Numbered from the stretch's first letter, positions 37,248 through 46,304 are shown. The stretch is 64,000 nucleotides of DNA from Bradyrhizobium sp. CCBAU 53340 (GCF_015291645.1 NZ_CP030055.1:4774001-4838000); one strand, 5' to 3'. Notes: generated by a model not told the origin, from the sequence alone. Numbers and translations: made by a program.

Positions 37248-37309
37248 TTTGTTATAGTCAGACCTGTTGGTAAGATCAGGCTGCCGCCGCGTCAAGGGCT
37301 GCGGCTGTC

Positions 37310-38176
37310 ATGGCAGGGCATTCAGGCATGGCCAAGGTCGAAAAGAAGGCGGCAAAGCGCGTATCGGAGGCGCCTCCGAAAAACCCGGGGGACAAGAACC
37401 CCAAGAATTACGTCGCCTCCGTCGGCAAGGCCTTTGCCGTGCTCAAGAGCTTCACCAGCGAGGCCTTTGAACTGACATTGAGCGAAGTTGCCGCGCGCGC
37501 CGATCTCGACCGGGGCACGGCATTCCGGCTGATCCAGACCCTGGTCGAGCTCGGCTATCTCCAGGCGGTGCCGCAAAGCCGCCGGTTCCGTCTCGGCGTC
37601 GCCTGCCTCGACCTCGGCTACACCGTGTTGTCGCACGGATCATTGCGGAACATCGTCGAGCCTTTGTTGCGCGATCTCGTGCCTGAGGTCGGCGATGCGG
37701 CCTCACTCGGCATGCTCGATGGCGGTGACGTGATCTATCTCGCACGCGTCAGTGCAGGTCTCGACCGCTACAAGATGGATCGCCGGCCGGGCGCGCGCAT
37801 CCCGGCCTACAGTGCTGCGCTCGGCCATGCCATGCTGGCGCATCTTCCCCGCGACGAGCAGATCCAGCGGCTGGAGTCACGGCCCCGCGTCAAATTATCG
37901 GAGCGGACGCTGACCGATCTCGATGCCTTGCTCGCCCGGCTCGAGCAGGTGAAGAAGAAAGGCCACGCCGTCTCGGACGGCGAGAACGCCTATGGCCTGC
38001 GCACGTTGGCGACGCCGATCCTCGACGCCCAGGGCTCAGTGATCGCGGGACTGAGTGTCACCGTGGACGCGATGCGCATGGACCTGCCAACTTTTCGCGA
38101 GCAGGCCCTGCCAAAGCTGATGAAACTGACGGGCATGGTGCGGGAGCTCGCGATCAAGTCGGGCCTGTCGAGCTGA
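37310..38176 (+). CDS. IclR-family transcriptional regulator
   Basis: 288 residues from ATG 37310; ATG 37328 is an alternative and gives a more normal N-terminus. A basic leader (KVEKKAAKRVSEAPPKN) precedes the winged helix-turn-helix (VGKAFAVLKSF; LTLSEVAARADLDRGTAFRLIQTL, about 45-95) and the C-terminal effector domain (GARIPAYSAALGHAMLAHL; ENAYGLRTLATPI). The PcaR/PobR-like subgroup often controls aromatic or sugar-acid genes. It is divergent from the C4 acid operon and separated by a palindrome, so it most likely regulates that operon. Confidence 0.92.
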   Translation: MAGHSGMAKVEKKAAKRVSEAPPKNPGDKNPKNYVASVGKAFAVLKSFTSEAFELTLSEVAARADLDRGTAFRLIQTLVELGYLQAVPQSRRFRLGVACLDLGYTVLSHGSLRNIVEPLLRDLVPEVGDAASLGMLDGGDVIYLARVSAGLDRYKMDRRPGARIPAYSAALGHAMLAHLPRDEQIQRLESRPRVKLSERTLTDLDALLARLEQVKKKGHAVSDGENAYGLRTLATPILDAQGSVIAGLSVTVDAMRMDLPTFREQALPKLMKLTGMVRELAIKSGLSS

Positions 38177-38218
38177 GCATGAGCGCGCCTTCCGCCGAAG
38201 CGCGATTTTTCAAGCCTG

Positions 38219-38422
38219 CTATTCCGGAACCAGCGTCGCAAGCCCGGCTTCGATGATGGTGATCTCCTCGTTCACCTGCGCGATGGCCTGTTTCGGGTCG
38301 ACACCGTTCACGGCCACCAGCTGCCGCAGCAGATCCTGGCGGTGGGCCAAAATATCCTTCAGCGCATCGCGATCGTTCAGCTTCACATAGCCCTCAACGA
38401 TCAATTCAACGGAACGAGACAT
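38219..38422 (-). CDS. Small helical protein, unknown function
   Basis: 67 residues from ATG 38422 (GTG 38431 possible but without ribosome site). The sequence is compact, acidic and helical (SVELIVEGYVKLNDRDALKDIL; QVNEEITIIEAGLATLVPE) with no export signal. It is convergent with the iclR gene and separated from the RNase Z gene by 120 bp. The composition is protein-like and unlike a shadow frame. No family recognised. Confidence 0.65.
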   Translation of the reverse strand: MSRSVELIVEGYVKLNDRDALKDILAHRQDLLRQLVAVNGVDPKQAIAQVNEEITIIEAGLATLVPE

Positions 38423-38541
38423 GGTACTCACAATACAAGGCTGATTTCTGATCTTTGGAAAATATCGCGCTGGCGCGCGGCTGCGGGAATGATGTCGCGT
38501 AAACCTTGACAGGTAAGCTTAATAAGCCTGCAGCAGGCTGC

Positions 38542-39447
38542 CTAAACAGCGATACGGTCGAAGTCGGCGGCAATCCGGACATTCGGGAAGATCTTGGCTG
38601 CCTCCGCTAGAATCTCATCGTCCTCATAGCGGCCTGACAGATGCGTGAGTACGAGCTGCCGGACGCGGTTCGCGGCCGCAAACCGCGCCGCCTCCGCCGC
38701 GGTGAGATGACCGTAGTCCCGCGCAGTCGGCGCGTCGCGATCCAGGAACGTCGCTTCGATCACCAGCACATCGGCGTCCGCGACGTATTTGGCGAGCCCC
38801 TCGGTGGTCTCGGTGTCGCCTATCACGACCAGCTTCTTGCCGCCGCTTGGCGGCCCCAGGACATCCTCCGGATCAATCGTCCGGCCGTCTTCAATCGTGA
38901 TGGACCGCCCTGCGGCCAGCTCGCCGCGCACAGGCCCATCAGGCACACCAAGCGCGGACAGGCGGTCGGACAAGAGGTGGCGACGCGCGGGACTCTGGAA
39001 AGAGAATCCAAAGCTGTCGGTATCGCGGTGGCGGACCGGAAAACAGTCGACGGTGAAGTCGCCGGCATCGACGACCCGCCCCTCGGACAGCGGCGCGAAC
39101 TGCACGGCGATCGGCGCCCGTCCCGCGCCCCACAGGCCGGCAAGCATTTGGATGACGATATCGAGCGTGCCCGAGCCGCCATGAATGGTCATCGCATCGG
39201 AGGTTTGCCGCAATCCCAATGTCGAGAACAGACCAGGGATACCGAGCACGTGGTCGAGATGAGCATGGGTCAGCAGGATGCGATCAAGTCGCCGAAAGCC
39301 GGCGCCGCTCCGCAACAGCTGGCGTTGCGTCCCCTCGCCGCAATCAATCAGCATGCGCTCGCCCGCCGCCTCCAGGAGAAGCGCCGGATGATTGCGCTCC
39401 GCGGAGGGAACGCTGGCCGAGGTGCCGAGAAACGTCAGGGCAAACAT
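38542..39447 (-). CDS. rnz: Ribonuclease Z / MBL-fold hydrolase
   Basis: 301 residues. Begins FALTFLGTSASVPSAERNHPAL, the RNase Z opening, then the metallo-beta-lactamase motif HAHLDH (His61, His63, Asp65, His66), the metal aspartate in VIGDTE, DYGHLTA and the final LTHLSGRY histidine. RNase Z processes the 3' ends of tRNA precursors lacking CCA. The tRNA-Gln gene in this window encodes its CCA, so this enzyme may mainly trim other transcripts. MBL-fold arylsulfatase-like relatives cannot be excluded. Confidence 0.88.
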   Translation of the reverse strand: MFALTFLGTSASVPSAERNHPALLLEAAGERMLIDCGEGTQRQLLRSGAGFRRLDRILLTHAHLDHVLGIPGLFSTLGLRQTSDAMTIHGGSGTLDIVIQMLAGLWGAGRAPIAVQFAPLSEGRVVDAGDFTVDCFPVRHRDTDSFGFSFQSPARRHLLSDRLSALGVPDGPVRGELAAGRSITIEDGRTIDPEDVLGPPSGGKKLVVIGDTETTEGLAKYVADADVLVIEATFLDRDAPTARDYGHLTAAEAARFAAANRVRQLVLTHLSGRYEDDEILAEAAKIFPNVRIAADFDRIAV

Positions 39448-39502
39448 TGCTGACTCGTGTGCGAGGCCGCAGAGCTGATCCGCCCTTATACGGCCTGCGC
39501 AC

Positions 39503-40276
39503 TCAGAGCAGAAATCCCTTCATCGCATCAAGAAACTGTCGCGGCGATTGCAACTGCGGCACGTGGGCGCAACCCGCGAGGATCTTGAGTTCGGCGTGCG
39601 GCAACCCCGCGGCCAATTCATGCGACATCGGCGGTGGCGTTGCCTCGTCGCGTTCGCCGACTAGGACCAAAACCGGGACTTTTACCTTCGTAAGCTCGGA
39701 GCGGAGATCAAGGCCTGCCAGAGCATCGCATGCAGCACGAAACACCTCCGGATTGGTCTCCAAAAAGGCCGCACGACGATCCCGCATCAGCTCAGGATGC
39801 CGCTCCTGAAACTCCGGCGCGAACAGGCGGCGCATCGCGACCTCGGTGATAGCCTCCAGCCCTTTCTCCCGCGACACTCTCGCCATGTTGCGAAACGCTT
39901 CGCGGCCGGGCTCCGAGAAAGCAGCACCGCAATCGGCGAGAACCAGCTTGCTGGCGATCTCCGGATGCCGGATCGCCATCTGCAGGGCGACGAACCCACC
40001 GTAGCCATTACCGAGCACGATCGCCGGCGCCCCGCCTGCGGCATCCCGCACGGCCTCAGCCATCCGGTCCGCGACCGCATCGAGACCACCTTCCACGGGC
40101 CGTGAACGGCCGAACCCCGGCAATTCCGGCACGATGGTCCGGAACGACTTTTCGAACTCGGGCACGACCGCCTGAAAGCTCGCACGATCCGACAGCAGCG
40201 AGTGGAACAGAAACAGCGGCGGCCCCTCCCCCGATTGCGCGGCGTTGACGGTCCCGTTGGCAAGAAGCCTGTCCAT
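39503..40276 (-). CDS. Alpha/beta hydrolase-fold protein with Ser-to-Gly nucleophile
   Basis: 257 residues from ATG 40276 (GTG 40294 is a possible longer start). The fold is clear: oxyanion loop FLFHSLLSDRASF, PGFGRSRP, the nucleophile elbow, the acid VLVGERDEATP and the late histidine GCAHVPQLQSP. At the elbow, which should be GxSxG, the sequence is GNGYG, so the serine is replaced by glycine; the codon is GGC, one base from AGC. Relatives of the MhpC/HsaD type have GNSxGG here. It would be inactive by the standard mechanism. It is divergent from the GntR regulator of the aldehyde dehydrogenase-MFS cluster. Confidence 0.85.
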   Translation of the reverse strand: MDRLLANGTVNAAQSGEGPPLFLFHSLLSDRASFQAVVPEFEKSFRTIVPELPGFGRSRPVEGGLDAVADRMAEAVRDAAGGAPAIVLGNGYGGFVALQMAIRHPEIASKLVLADCGAAFSEPGREAFRNMARVSREKGLEAITEVAMRRLFAPEFQERHPELMRDRRAAFLETNPEVFRAACDALAGLDLRSELTKVKVPVLVLVGERDEATPPPMSHELAAGLPHAELKILAGCAHVPQLQSPRQFLDAMKGFLL

Positions 40277-40340
40277 ATCCGGTCTTTTCTCCACTGCGTC
40301 GCGCGGAACACGCGCGATCGCATGTGCCTCATCGATCCGA

Positions 40341-40352
40341 TTGATAAATCAA
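40341..40352. promoter_or_regulatory. Candidate GntR/FCD operator
   Basis: TTGAT-AA-ATCAA is a symmetric site 81 bp before the GntR start, between divergent genes, nested in a wider CGATT-N9-AATCG. FCD-type regulators often bind AT-rich palindromes of this size. The 2-bp spacer excludes a FixK box, which needs four. Confidence 0.45.
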
Positions 40353-40432
40353 ATCGCCGGAAATTCAAGCATTCGGGCCTTGACGTGAAATATCAGGACT
40401 GAGAGATTGAGGACAGGGAGACCCACGAATCC

Positions 40433-41083
40433 ATGCTTCTACGCGAAAATATCTATGACCTCCTCCGCGCTGATATTTTAGCCTGCCGCCTAGCGCCTGG
40501 TGATGAAATGCGCGAGCAGGATCTCGCCGAGCGCTATGAGGTCAGCCGCCAGCCAGTGCGGGATGCCCTTTTGAGGTTGCAGCGCGAGCATCTCGTCACG
40601 GTGCAGCCACGCCAGGGCTACCGGGTCACGCCGATCTCGCTCTCGGATGCCCGCGACCTCCTCCGCTTCCGTCTCGCGCTCGAGCCGGCCTGCGTTGCCG
40701 AGGCGATCGAGAGTGCACCCGACAGCGTTCTGAAATCGCTCGACGAATTCCGCCGCTTCTCGGGCAACCACGAGGACTTCATCGCCTACAACAGGGGTTT
40801 CCACACGGCGCTCGCGCATGCCTCCGGCAATCGCCGCATGGCCACGGCGCTGTGCGACCTGATCGGTCAGGCCGATCGCCTCGTCCGCGTCAGCATTTCC
40901 AACCTGAAAGGCCATGACCCGGCAAAGCTCGTCGCCGAGCATGTTGCCCTGATCGATGCCATGCAGAGCCGCGAAACGCGAACCGCGGCGCGGATCATCA
41001 AGGCCCATATCGGGGCCACCGAAAAGCGCGTTCTGCCGGCGCTCAAGCGCAACGCCGTCATCGTCGAAGAGAGGTCGCCATGA
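40433..41083 (+). CDS. GntR-family (FCD domain) transcriptional regulator
   Basis: 216 residues. The GntR winged helix (IYDLLRADILACRLAPGDEM, LAERYEVSRQPVRDALLRLQ, about 5-70) is followed by an all-helical FCD effector domain with its metal-site residues (RFRLALEPACVAEAI; NRGFHTALAHASGN; EHVALIDAM). The stop overlaps the aldehyde dehydrogenase start by four bases, so the regulator belongs to the operon it probably controls. Effectors of this group are usually carboxylic acids. Confidence 0.92.
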   Translation: MLLRENIYDLLRADILACRLAPGDEMREQDLAERYEVSRQPVRDALLRLQREHLVTVQPRQGYRVTPISLSDARDLLRFRLALEPACVAEAIESAPDSVLKSLDEFRRFSGNHEDFIAYNRGFHTALAHASGNRRMATALCDLIGQADRLVRVSISNLKGHDPAKLVAEHVALIDAMQSRETRTAARIIKAHIGATEKRVLPALKRNAVIVEERSP

Positions 41084-42609
41084 ACGTTCCGTCGAAACCC
41101 GCCTCGATCGACGTCGAACTCCACGGCAACTTCATCGATGGCCGGGAAGTCGAAGCCGGCAATGGCGCGATGCTCGACGTGCGCAACCCCGCGACTGGCG
41201 ACGTCATCGCCCGCATTCCCAATTCGACCGCAGAGGATATCGACCGCGCCATGCGAAGCGGGCGCGCCGCGTTTGAAGGCAAAGCCTGGGGCGGCATGGA
41301 CACACGCGCACGGGCAAGATTGGTCAACAAGCTCGCCGATGCCTTCGAGGCCAATCTCGACAGCCTGTACCGGCTGGAGACCCTCAACAACGGCCGCCCG
41401 ATCAATGAGACCCGCGCGCAGCTCTCCCGCCTGCCCGATTTCTTCCGCTACTTTGCCGGTCTTGCGCTGTCGCGCCGCGATTCCGTCATTCCCGTCGAAG
41501 GCGCCTATCTGAACTACACGCTACGTACGCCCATCGGTATCGTTGCCAACTGCACGCCGTTCAATCATCCGCTGATGATCCTGTGCAAATCGCTCGCCGT
41601 GGTGCTGGCGACCGGCTGCGTCACCGTGGTCAAGCCGTCCGAATACACGCCGCTGACGACCTTGAAGCTCGCGCAGATCTTCACCGAGGCCGGCCTTCCG
41701 CCCGGCGTCTTCAATATCGTTCTCGGTCTCGGCCAGAGCGCCGGCAAGATGCTGGCCGAGCATGGCGACATCAACAAGCTGGTCCTGACCGGCGGCACCG
41801 AGGCCGGCCGCATTGCCGGCAGCGCGGCAGCAAAAGTGTTCGCGCATCAGACCATGGAACTCGGCGGCAAGACGCCGGTGATGGTGTTCGACGACTTCGA
41901 CGTCGACCGCGCCGTCAACTACGCCGCGTTCGGCGCCTTCATCGGCGCGGGCCAGACCTGCGTCTGCGCTTCGCGTCATATCGTTCAGGCCTCGATCTAT
42001 GACGAGTTTGTCGAGAAGCTGAAGGCCAAGACCCGCACGATCCGCATCGGCGATCCCTTCGACGCGAGCACGCAACTGGGCCCCGTGATCTCCGCCCGGC
42101 AGCGCGACCGTGTTCTCACCTATGCCGGCTATGGTCACGACGATGGCGCGCGCCTCGTCACCGGCGGCGTTGCCGCGAAGGTGCCGGGCCATGACAACGG
42201 CTATTTCGTCGAACCGACGGTCTTTGCCGACGTCACATCCGACATGCGCATCTTCCAGGAGGAGGTGTTCGGTCCCTTTACTTCGGTGACGCCGTTCAAG
42301 GACGAAGCCGATGCGCTGCGGCTTGCTAATGATTCGCCGTTCGGCCTCGCCGCAGCGATCCGCACCCGCGATGTCGCGCGCGCGCACCGCGTCGCGGCTT
42401 CCGTTAAGGCCGGCATCGTCTGGGTCAATGATCACCACCGGCTCGATCCGGCTTCGCCCTGGGGGGGCGTCGACGATTCCGGTATCGGCCGCGAATGCGG
42501 CACCGAAAGCTTTGACGACCACTTCAACACCAAGAGCGTGATGGTCGCCACGCACGAGCAGCCGTTCGACTGGTACCGCGACACGGCCAGCCAGAAGCGG
42601 CTGAACTAG
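41080..42609 (+). CDS. NAD(P)-dependent aldehyde dehydrogenase
   Basis: 509 residues, full-length ALDH superfamily enzyme. Catalytic Glu260 (MELGGKTP) and nucleophilic Cys294 (GQTCVCASR) are intact, as is the cofactor loop LTGGTEAGR. It resembles the betaine/gamma-aminobutyraldehyde-type group. It follows the GntR gene with a four-base overlap and precedes an MFS transporter, suggesting that an imported compound is oxidised to an acid. Together with the downstream amidase one could imagine an amide- or amine-derived substrate, but that is inference. Confidence 0.93.
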   Translation: MNVPSKPASIDVELHGNFIDGREVEAGNGAMLDVRNPATGDVIARIPNSTAEDIDRAMRSGRAAFEGKAWGGMDTRARARLVNKLADAFEANLDSLYRLETLNNGRPINETRAQLSRLPDFFRYFAGLALSRRDSVIPVEGAYLNYTLRTPIGIVANCTPFNHPLMILCKSLAVVLATGCVTVVKPSEYTPLTTLKLAQIFTEAGLPPGVFNIVLGLGQSAGKMLAEHGDINKLVLTGGTEAGRIAGSAAAKVFAHQTMELGGKTPVMVFDDFDVDRAVNYAAFGAFIGAGQTCVCASRHIVQASIYDEFVEKLKAKTRTIRIGDPFDASTQLGPVISARQRDRVLTYAGYGHDDGARLVTGGVAAKVPGHDNGYFVEPTVFADVTSDMRIFQEEVFGPFTSVTPFKDEADALRLANDSPFGLAAAIRTRDVARAHRVAASVKAGIVWVNDHHRLDPASPWGGVDDSGIGRECGTESFDDHFNTKSVMVATHEQPFDWYRDTASQKRLN

Positions 42610-42684
42610 CAAAATTGCAAAGCGGCCGACCGTCCGGAGAAGGCGGGCCGCATCATCAGGGATTTCAGTCAAGGGAGAGCGTCA

Positions 42685-44052
42685 ATGTCGACATCGGTGA
42701 ACGCAGGTAGCCGTCTTGATCGGCTGCCGATCGGTCCATTCCACCGCCGCATCATGCTGCTGATCGGCATCGGCATGTTCTTCGACGGTTTCGACATATA
42801 CATCGCCGGGACCGTGCTCAGCGTGACGCTGAAGACGGGCTTCTCGACCCTCGCCCAGAATGCCGCCTTCATCTCCGCGACCTTCGTCGGCATGATGCTG
42901 GGATCATTCGGCACCGGCTTTCTCGGCGACCGCTACGGACGCCGCTTCACCTACCAGTTCAATCTGCTGCTTTTCGGCCTTGCTTCCCTGGCCGCCGCGT
43001 TCGCGCCAAACATGGCCTTCCTGATCGCCTGCCGTTTCGTGATGGGCGTTGGATTGGGAGCGGAGAATGTCGTGGGCTATTCGGCGATGACGGAATTCGT
43101 GCCTGCGCGCACGCGCGGCAAATGGCTCGGCTTCACCACCGTGTGCGTCGTGACGGGCCTCCCCGTTGCGTTGCTCGTCGCATCCGTGCTGGTGCCGCAA
43201 TTCGGCTGGCGCTCCATGTTCGTGCTCGGCGGCATCGGCGCGCTGGTGGTGTGGTACATGCGCAAGTCGCTGCCGGAATCGCCGCGCTGGCTGGAAGCGG
43301 TGGGACGTACCGCGGAGGCCGAAGCGCTGATGCAGGCCATCGAGAAGGAGGCCGCGCAGGGGCAGCCCTTGCCCGCGCCGGTGGCCACGACATCGGTCCC
43401 GGTCGCTGCCGATCTCGGCACGCTGTTCGCCGCACCCTTGCTGTCACGGATGATCGTCGGCGCCGTCTGCCTGATCACCATCAACACGCTGCTCTACGGC
43501 TTCGTCACCTGGCTGCCCGTGTTCTTCGTCAAGCAGGGTCTGTCGATCGCAACCTCGTTCGGCTATTCGCTGCTGATGGCGCTGGGCGCGCCGATCGGCT
43601 CGGCCATCGGCGCATTGACCGCCGACCGCTGGGGCCGCAAGCCGACCATCATCGGCGCGTCGATGATCACGGTGGCCTTGGGCATCCTCTACCCGATGAT
43701 CTCGGATCCGATCCTGCTGCCGGCCGTGGGCTTCGCGCTGACCGTGCCGATCTATGTGCTGGTCGCCCTGCTGTTCGGCATCTACATTCCCGAGCTGTTT
43801 CCGACCGAGGTTCGCCTGCGCGCCTCCGGCATCGTCAATACGCTGGGGCGCGGCGCCACCATCGTCACGCCATTTCTTGTCGTGTCGCTCTTCGAATCGC
43901 GCAGCGTGGCGGGCGTCATGGCAATGATGATCGGGCTGCTGGTGATTCAGATCATCACGGTCTGGGCCCTCGGCATCGAGCCCAGGCATCGCAGCCTCGA
44001 GGAGCTGAAGACGGAGGAATCCGCTGCACCAGTGCTGAAGGAAGCGTCCTGA
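42685..44052 (+). CDS. MFS transporter (aromatic acid/H+ or sugar symporter type)
   Basis: 455 residues with twelve membrane helices. The MFS loop signature GDRYGRRFTYQFNLLLFG after helix 2 (residues about 80-90) and DRWGRKPTIIG after helix 8 are intact, and helix 1 has MFFDGFDIYIAG, the DGxD motif typical of the AAHS family of aromatic-acid symporters. It begins 75 bp after the aldehyde dehydrogenase with GGGAG upstream. It probably imports the substrate of the operon. Confidence 0.9.
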   Translation: MSTSVNAGSRLDRLPIGPFHRRIMLLIGIGMFFDGFDIYIAGTVLSVTLKTGFSTLAQNAAFISATFVGMMLGSFGTGFLGDRYGRRFTYQFNLLLFGLASLAAAFAPNMAFLIACRFVMGVGLGAENVVGYSAMTEFVPARTRGKWLGFTTVCVVTGLPVALLVASVLVPQFGWRSMFVLGGIGALVVWYMRKSLPESPRWLEAVGRTAEAEALMQAIEKEAAQGQPLPAPVATTSVPVAADLGTLFAAPLLSRMIVGAVCLITINTLLYGFVTWLPVFFVKQGLSIATSFGYSLLMALGAPIGSAIGALTADRWGRKPTIIGASMITVALGILYPMISDPILLPAVGFALTVPIYVLVALLFGIYIPELFPTEVRLRASGIVNTLGRGATIVTPFLVVSLFESRSVAGVMAMMIGLLVIQIITVWALGIEPRHRSLEELKTEESAAPVLKEAS

Positions 44053-44096
44053 GAGGCGGCCGCAAGCGGGCGCCCCGAAGGAAGAGCCACTGTCCC

Positions 44097-44183
44097 GTAG
44101 CCCGGATGGAGCGATAGCGTCATCCGGGTCCTGCATCCCAGTCTCGACATATCCCGGATTGCGCTGCGCTCCATCCGGGCTAC
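44097..44183. repeat. Palindromic intergenic repeat with 17-bp perfect arms
   Basis: GTAGCCCGGATGGAGCG (44097-44113) and CGCTCCATCCGGGCTAC (44167-44183) are exact complements around a 53-bp centre that contains a partial copy (CATCCGGGT). The sequence resembles a dispersed element frequent between Bradyrhizobium genes. It separates the MFS gene from the amidase gene. Confidence 0.85.
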
Positions 44184-44215
44184 AGGGTCTCGGCCGGGAT
44201 ACAATGGAGCGCGTG

Positions 44216-45697
44216 ATGACCGCAGACGCCGCCGACCTGAACTACGGCTCGATCGGCGCACTTTTGAGCGCCCTGCACGCGCGCAGGATCTCTGCGTCGG
44301 AATTGCTGGCACACACGATCGCCAGGATCGAGGCGCTGGACGGGCCGATCAATGCCATCATCGTTCGCGATTTCGATCGTGCGAGGGAGGCCGCGCGTGC
44401 AGCCGATGCCGCGCTTGGGCGCGGCGAGCAGTTGCCGTTGCTCGGCATTCCCGTGACGTTGAAAGAGCCGTTCAACGTGGCCGGCCTGCCGACGACGTGG
44501 GGCTTTCCACACTTCAAGGACTTCCAACCGGCGGAAGATGCCCTCGTCGTGTCGAGGCTGAAGGCGGCGGGCGCCGTCATCATCGGCAAGACCAACATCC
44601 CTATCGGCCTCAGGGACTTCCAGAGCTACAACGAGATCCACGGGACGACCAACAACCCGTGGGACCTCGGCCGGTCGCCCGGCGGCTCCTCGGGCGGATG
44701 CGGAGCGGCGCTCGCCGCAGGGTTCGGTCCGCTCTCTATCGGCTCTGACATCGGCGGCTCGATCCGGGTGCCCTCGCATTTCTGCGGTGTGTTCGGCCAC
44801 AAGCCGAGCCTCGGCCTGGTCCCGCTGCGCGGATACGGCCTGCCGCCGGCACGCCCCGTTCCCGGCCAGGGCGATCTTGCCGTCGTCGGACCGATGGCGC
44901 GCACGGCCGCGGACCTCGCCCTGTCTCTCGACGTGATCGCCGGTCCCGACGAGACGCGCGACGGTGTCGGCTACCGCCTTGCGCTGCCCGCCCCACGCCA
45001 TGAGCAGCTCAGGGATTTCAGGATCCTTGTAATCGATACGCATCCAATGATGCCGACAGGAGATGCCGTGCGGTCCGCGATCGGACGGCTGGCGGATAGG
45101 CTCGGCAAATCGGGCGCGCAGGTCGCACGCGCGAGCACGTCATTGCCAGATCTCGCCGAATCCGCGCGGCTCTACATGAAGCTGTTGAATGCAGCGAGAA
45201 GCCCGCGTCTCACTCCGGCTGATATCGCGGAGGCGCAAGGACTTGCTGCAGAACTCTCGCCCGACGACCGCAGCCTGCAGGCAGAGCGCGCCCGCGGCTG
45301 GGGCATGATCCATCGTGAATGGCTGGCGGCCGATGCCGCGCGCCTGCAACTGCAACAGCAATGGCATGAGCTGTTCCGCGCGTTCGACGCGGTGATCTAC
45401 CCGGCCGCCGCCGTGCCGGCCTTTCCACACGACCATTCCGAGCCGTTCGACGCGCGCCAGCTCGACATCGACGGCAAGCTCTACAATTACTCCGATGCAA
45501 GTTTCATTTGGGCCGACCCCGCCTCGACCTGCGGTCTGCCCGCGACCGCCGTTCCGATCGAGCGCTCAGCCTCAGGCCTGCCAATCGGCGTCCAGATCAT
45601 CGGACCGTATCTGGAAGACCGCACAACGATTGCGCTCGCTCGATTGATCGAGCGCGAGTTCGGCGGCTTCGTGTCGCCACCGTCCCTGCCGAGCTAA
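44216..45697 (+). CDS. Amidase signature family hydrolase
   Basis: 493 residues from ATG 44216, which has GGAG at suitable distance; upstream ATGs in frame lie at the edge of the repeat. The Ser-cisSer-Lys triad is complete: Lys83 (TLKEPFNV), Ser158 in PGGSSGG and nucleophile Ser182 (GSDIGGSIRVPS). It hydrolyses an amide to acid and ammonia. It is co-directional with the MFS and aldehyde dehydrogenase genes but separated by a palindromic repeat, so co-transcription is uncertain. The substrate is unknown; GatA is excluded by the absence of gatBC and by context. Confidence 0.92.
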   Translation: MTADAADLNYGSIGALLSALHARRISASELLAHTIARIEALDGPINAIIVRDFDRAREAARAADAALGRGEQLPLLGIPVTLKEPFNVAGLPTTWGFPHFKDFQPAEDALVVSRLKAAGAVIIGKTNIPIGLRDFQSYNEIHGTTNNPWDLGRSPGGSSGGCGAALAAGFGPLSIGSDIGGSIRVPSHFCGVFGHKPSLGLVPLRGYGLPPARPVPGQGDLAVVGPMARTAADLALSLDVIAGPDETRDGVGYRLALPAPRHEQLRDFRILVIDTHPMMPTGDAVRSAIGRLADRLGKSGAQVARASTSLPDLAESARLYMKLLNAARSPRLTPADIAEAQGLAAELSPDDRSLQAERARGWGMIHREWLAADAARLQLQQQWHELFRAFDAVIYPAAAVPAFPHDHSEPFDARQLDIDGKLYNYSDASFIWADPASTCGLPATAVPIERSASGLPIGVQIIGPYLEDRTTIALARLIEREFGGFVSPPSLPS

Positions 45698-45698
45698 A

Positions 45699-46304
45699 TC
45701 AGGTTCTATCGGCCGACTGCGCCTCGACCGCCTGCACCGCCACGTTCGCCACCTGCCGCAGCGCTTCGCGATCGGAGCCTGAGGACGCCATCACGCCCAT
45801 GCCGACAGAGACGGCCGAAACATAGCGCGCGAGCGCGGCAGGATCGGCAGTCGGCTTGAGATCGCCCTCCGCCCTCGCGCGAACAAAGCGGTCGCGCAGC
45901 TGGTCCTCGTTCTGGGCTCTACGGGCAGCAAGCTCGAAGGGGACGTTTTCGGAGCCGGTGCCGCAGGCGATGCCGCCCTGCACGAGCAGGCAGCCGGGTG
46001 GATTGGCGGGATCGGTCTGCTTCTCGGCGATGCCCATCAGCATCCGCTCGGCGACCTCGCGGGCGGTCGGTGCGGCCACCACCTCGTCCATCCAGGCGCC
46101 GCGCAGTTTGGTGTAGCGGTCCAGCGCGGCCTTCAGCAGGCCTTCCTTGTTGCCGAAACAGGCATAGAGGCTCGGCGGGTTGATGCTCATGGCCTCGGTG
46201 AGCTGGGCAATCGTGGCGCCCTCATAGCCATGGCGCCAAAACACTTCCATCGCCTGATCCAACGCGACGTCGGCGTCGAACTCGCGGGGACGTCCCATGC
46301 CCAT
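45699..46304 (-). CDS. TetR-family repressor
   Basis: 201 residues. The N-terminal helix-turn-helix (ALDQAMEVFWRHGYEGATIAQL, INPPSLYACFGNKEGLL, about 14-55) is followed by a helical ligand-binding domain of the TetR_C type. It is divergent from an RND efflux operon, with a palindrome in the 198-bp gap, the classical layout for a pump repressor. It is convergent with the amidase gene (1-bp gap). Confidence 0.92.
   Translation of the reverse strand: MGMGRPREFDADVALDQAMEVFWRHGYEGATIAQLTEAMSINPPSLYACFGNKEGLLKAALDRYTKLRGAWMDEVVAAPTAREVAERMLMGIAEKQTDPANPPGCLLVQGGIACGTGSENVPFELAARRAQNEDQLRDRFVRARAEGDLKPTADPAALARYVSAVSVGMGVMASSGSDREALRQVANVAVQAVEAQSADRT

Noticed and set aside
40341..40352. FixK/Fnr-type box
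   Set aside because: TTGAT and ATCAA are separated by two bases, whereas the FixK consensus needs four; a GntR operator is more consistent.
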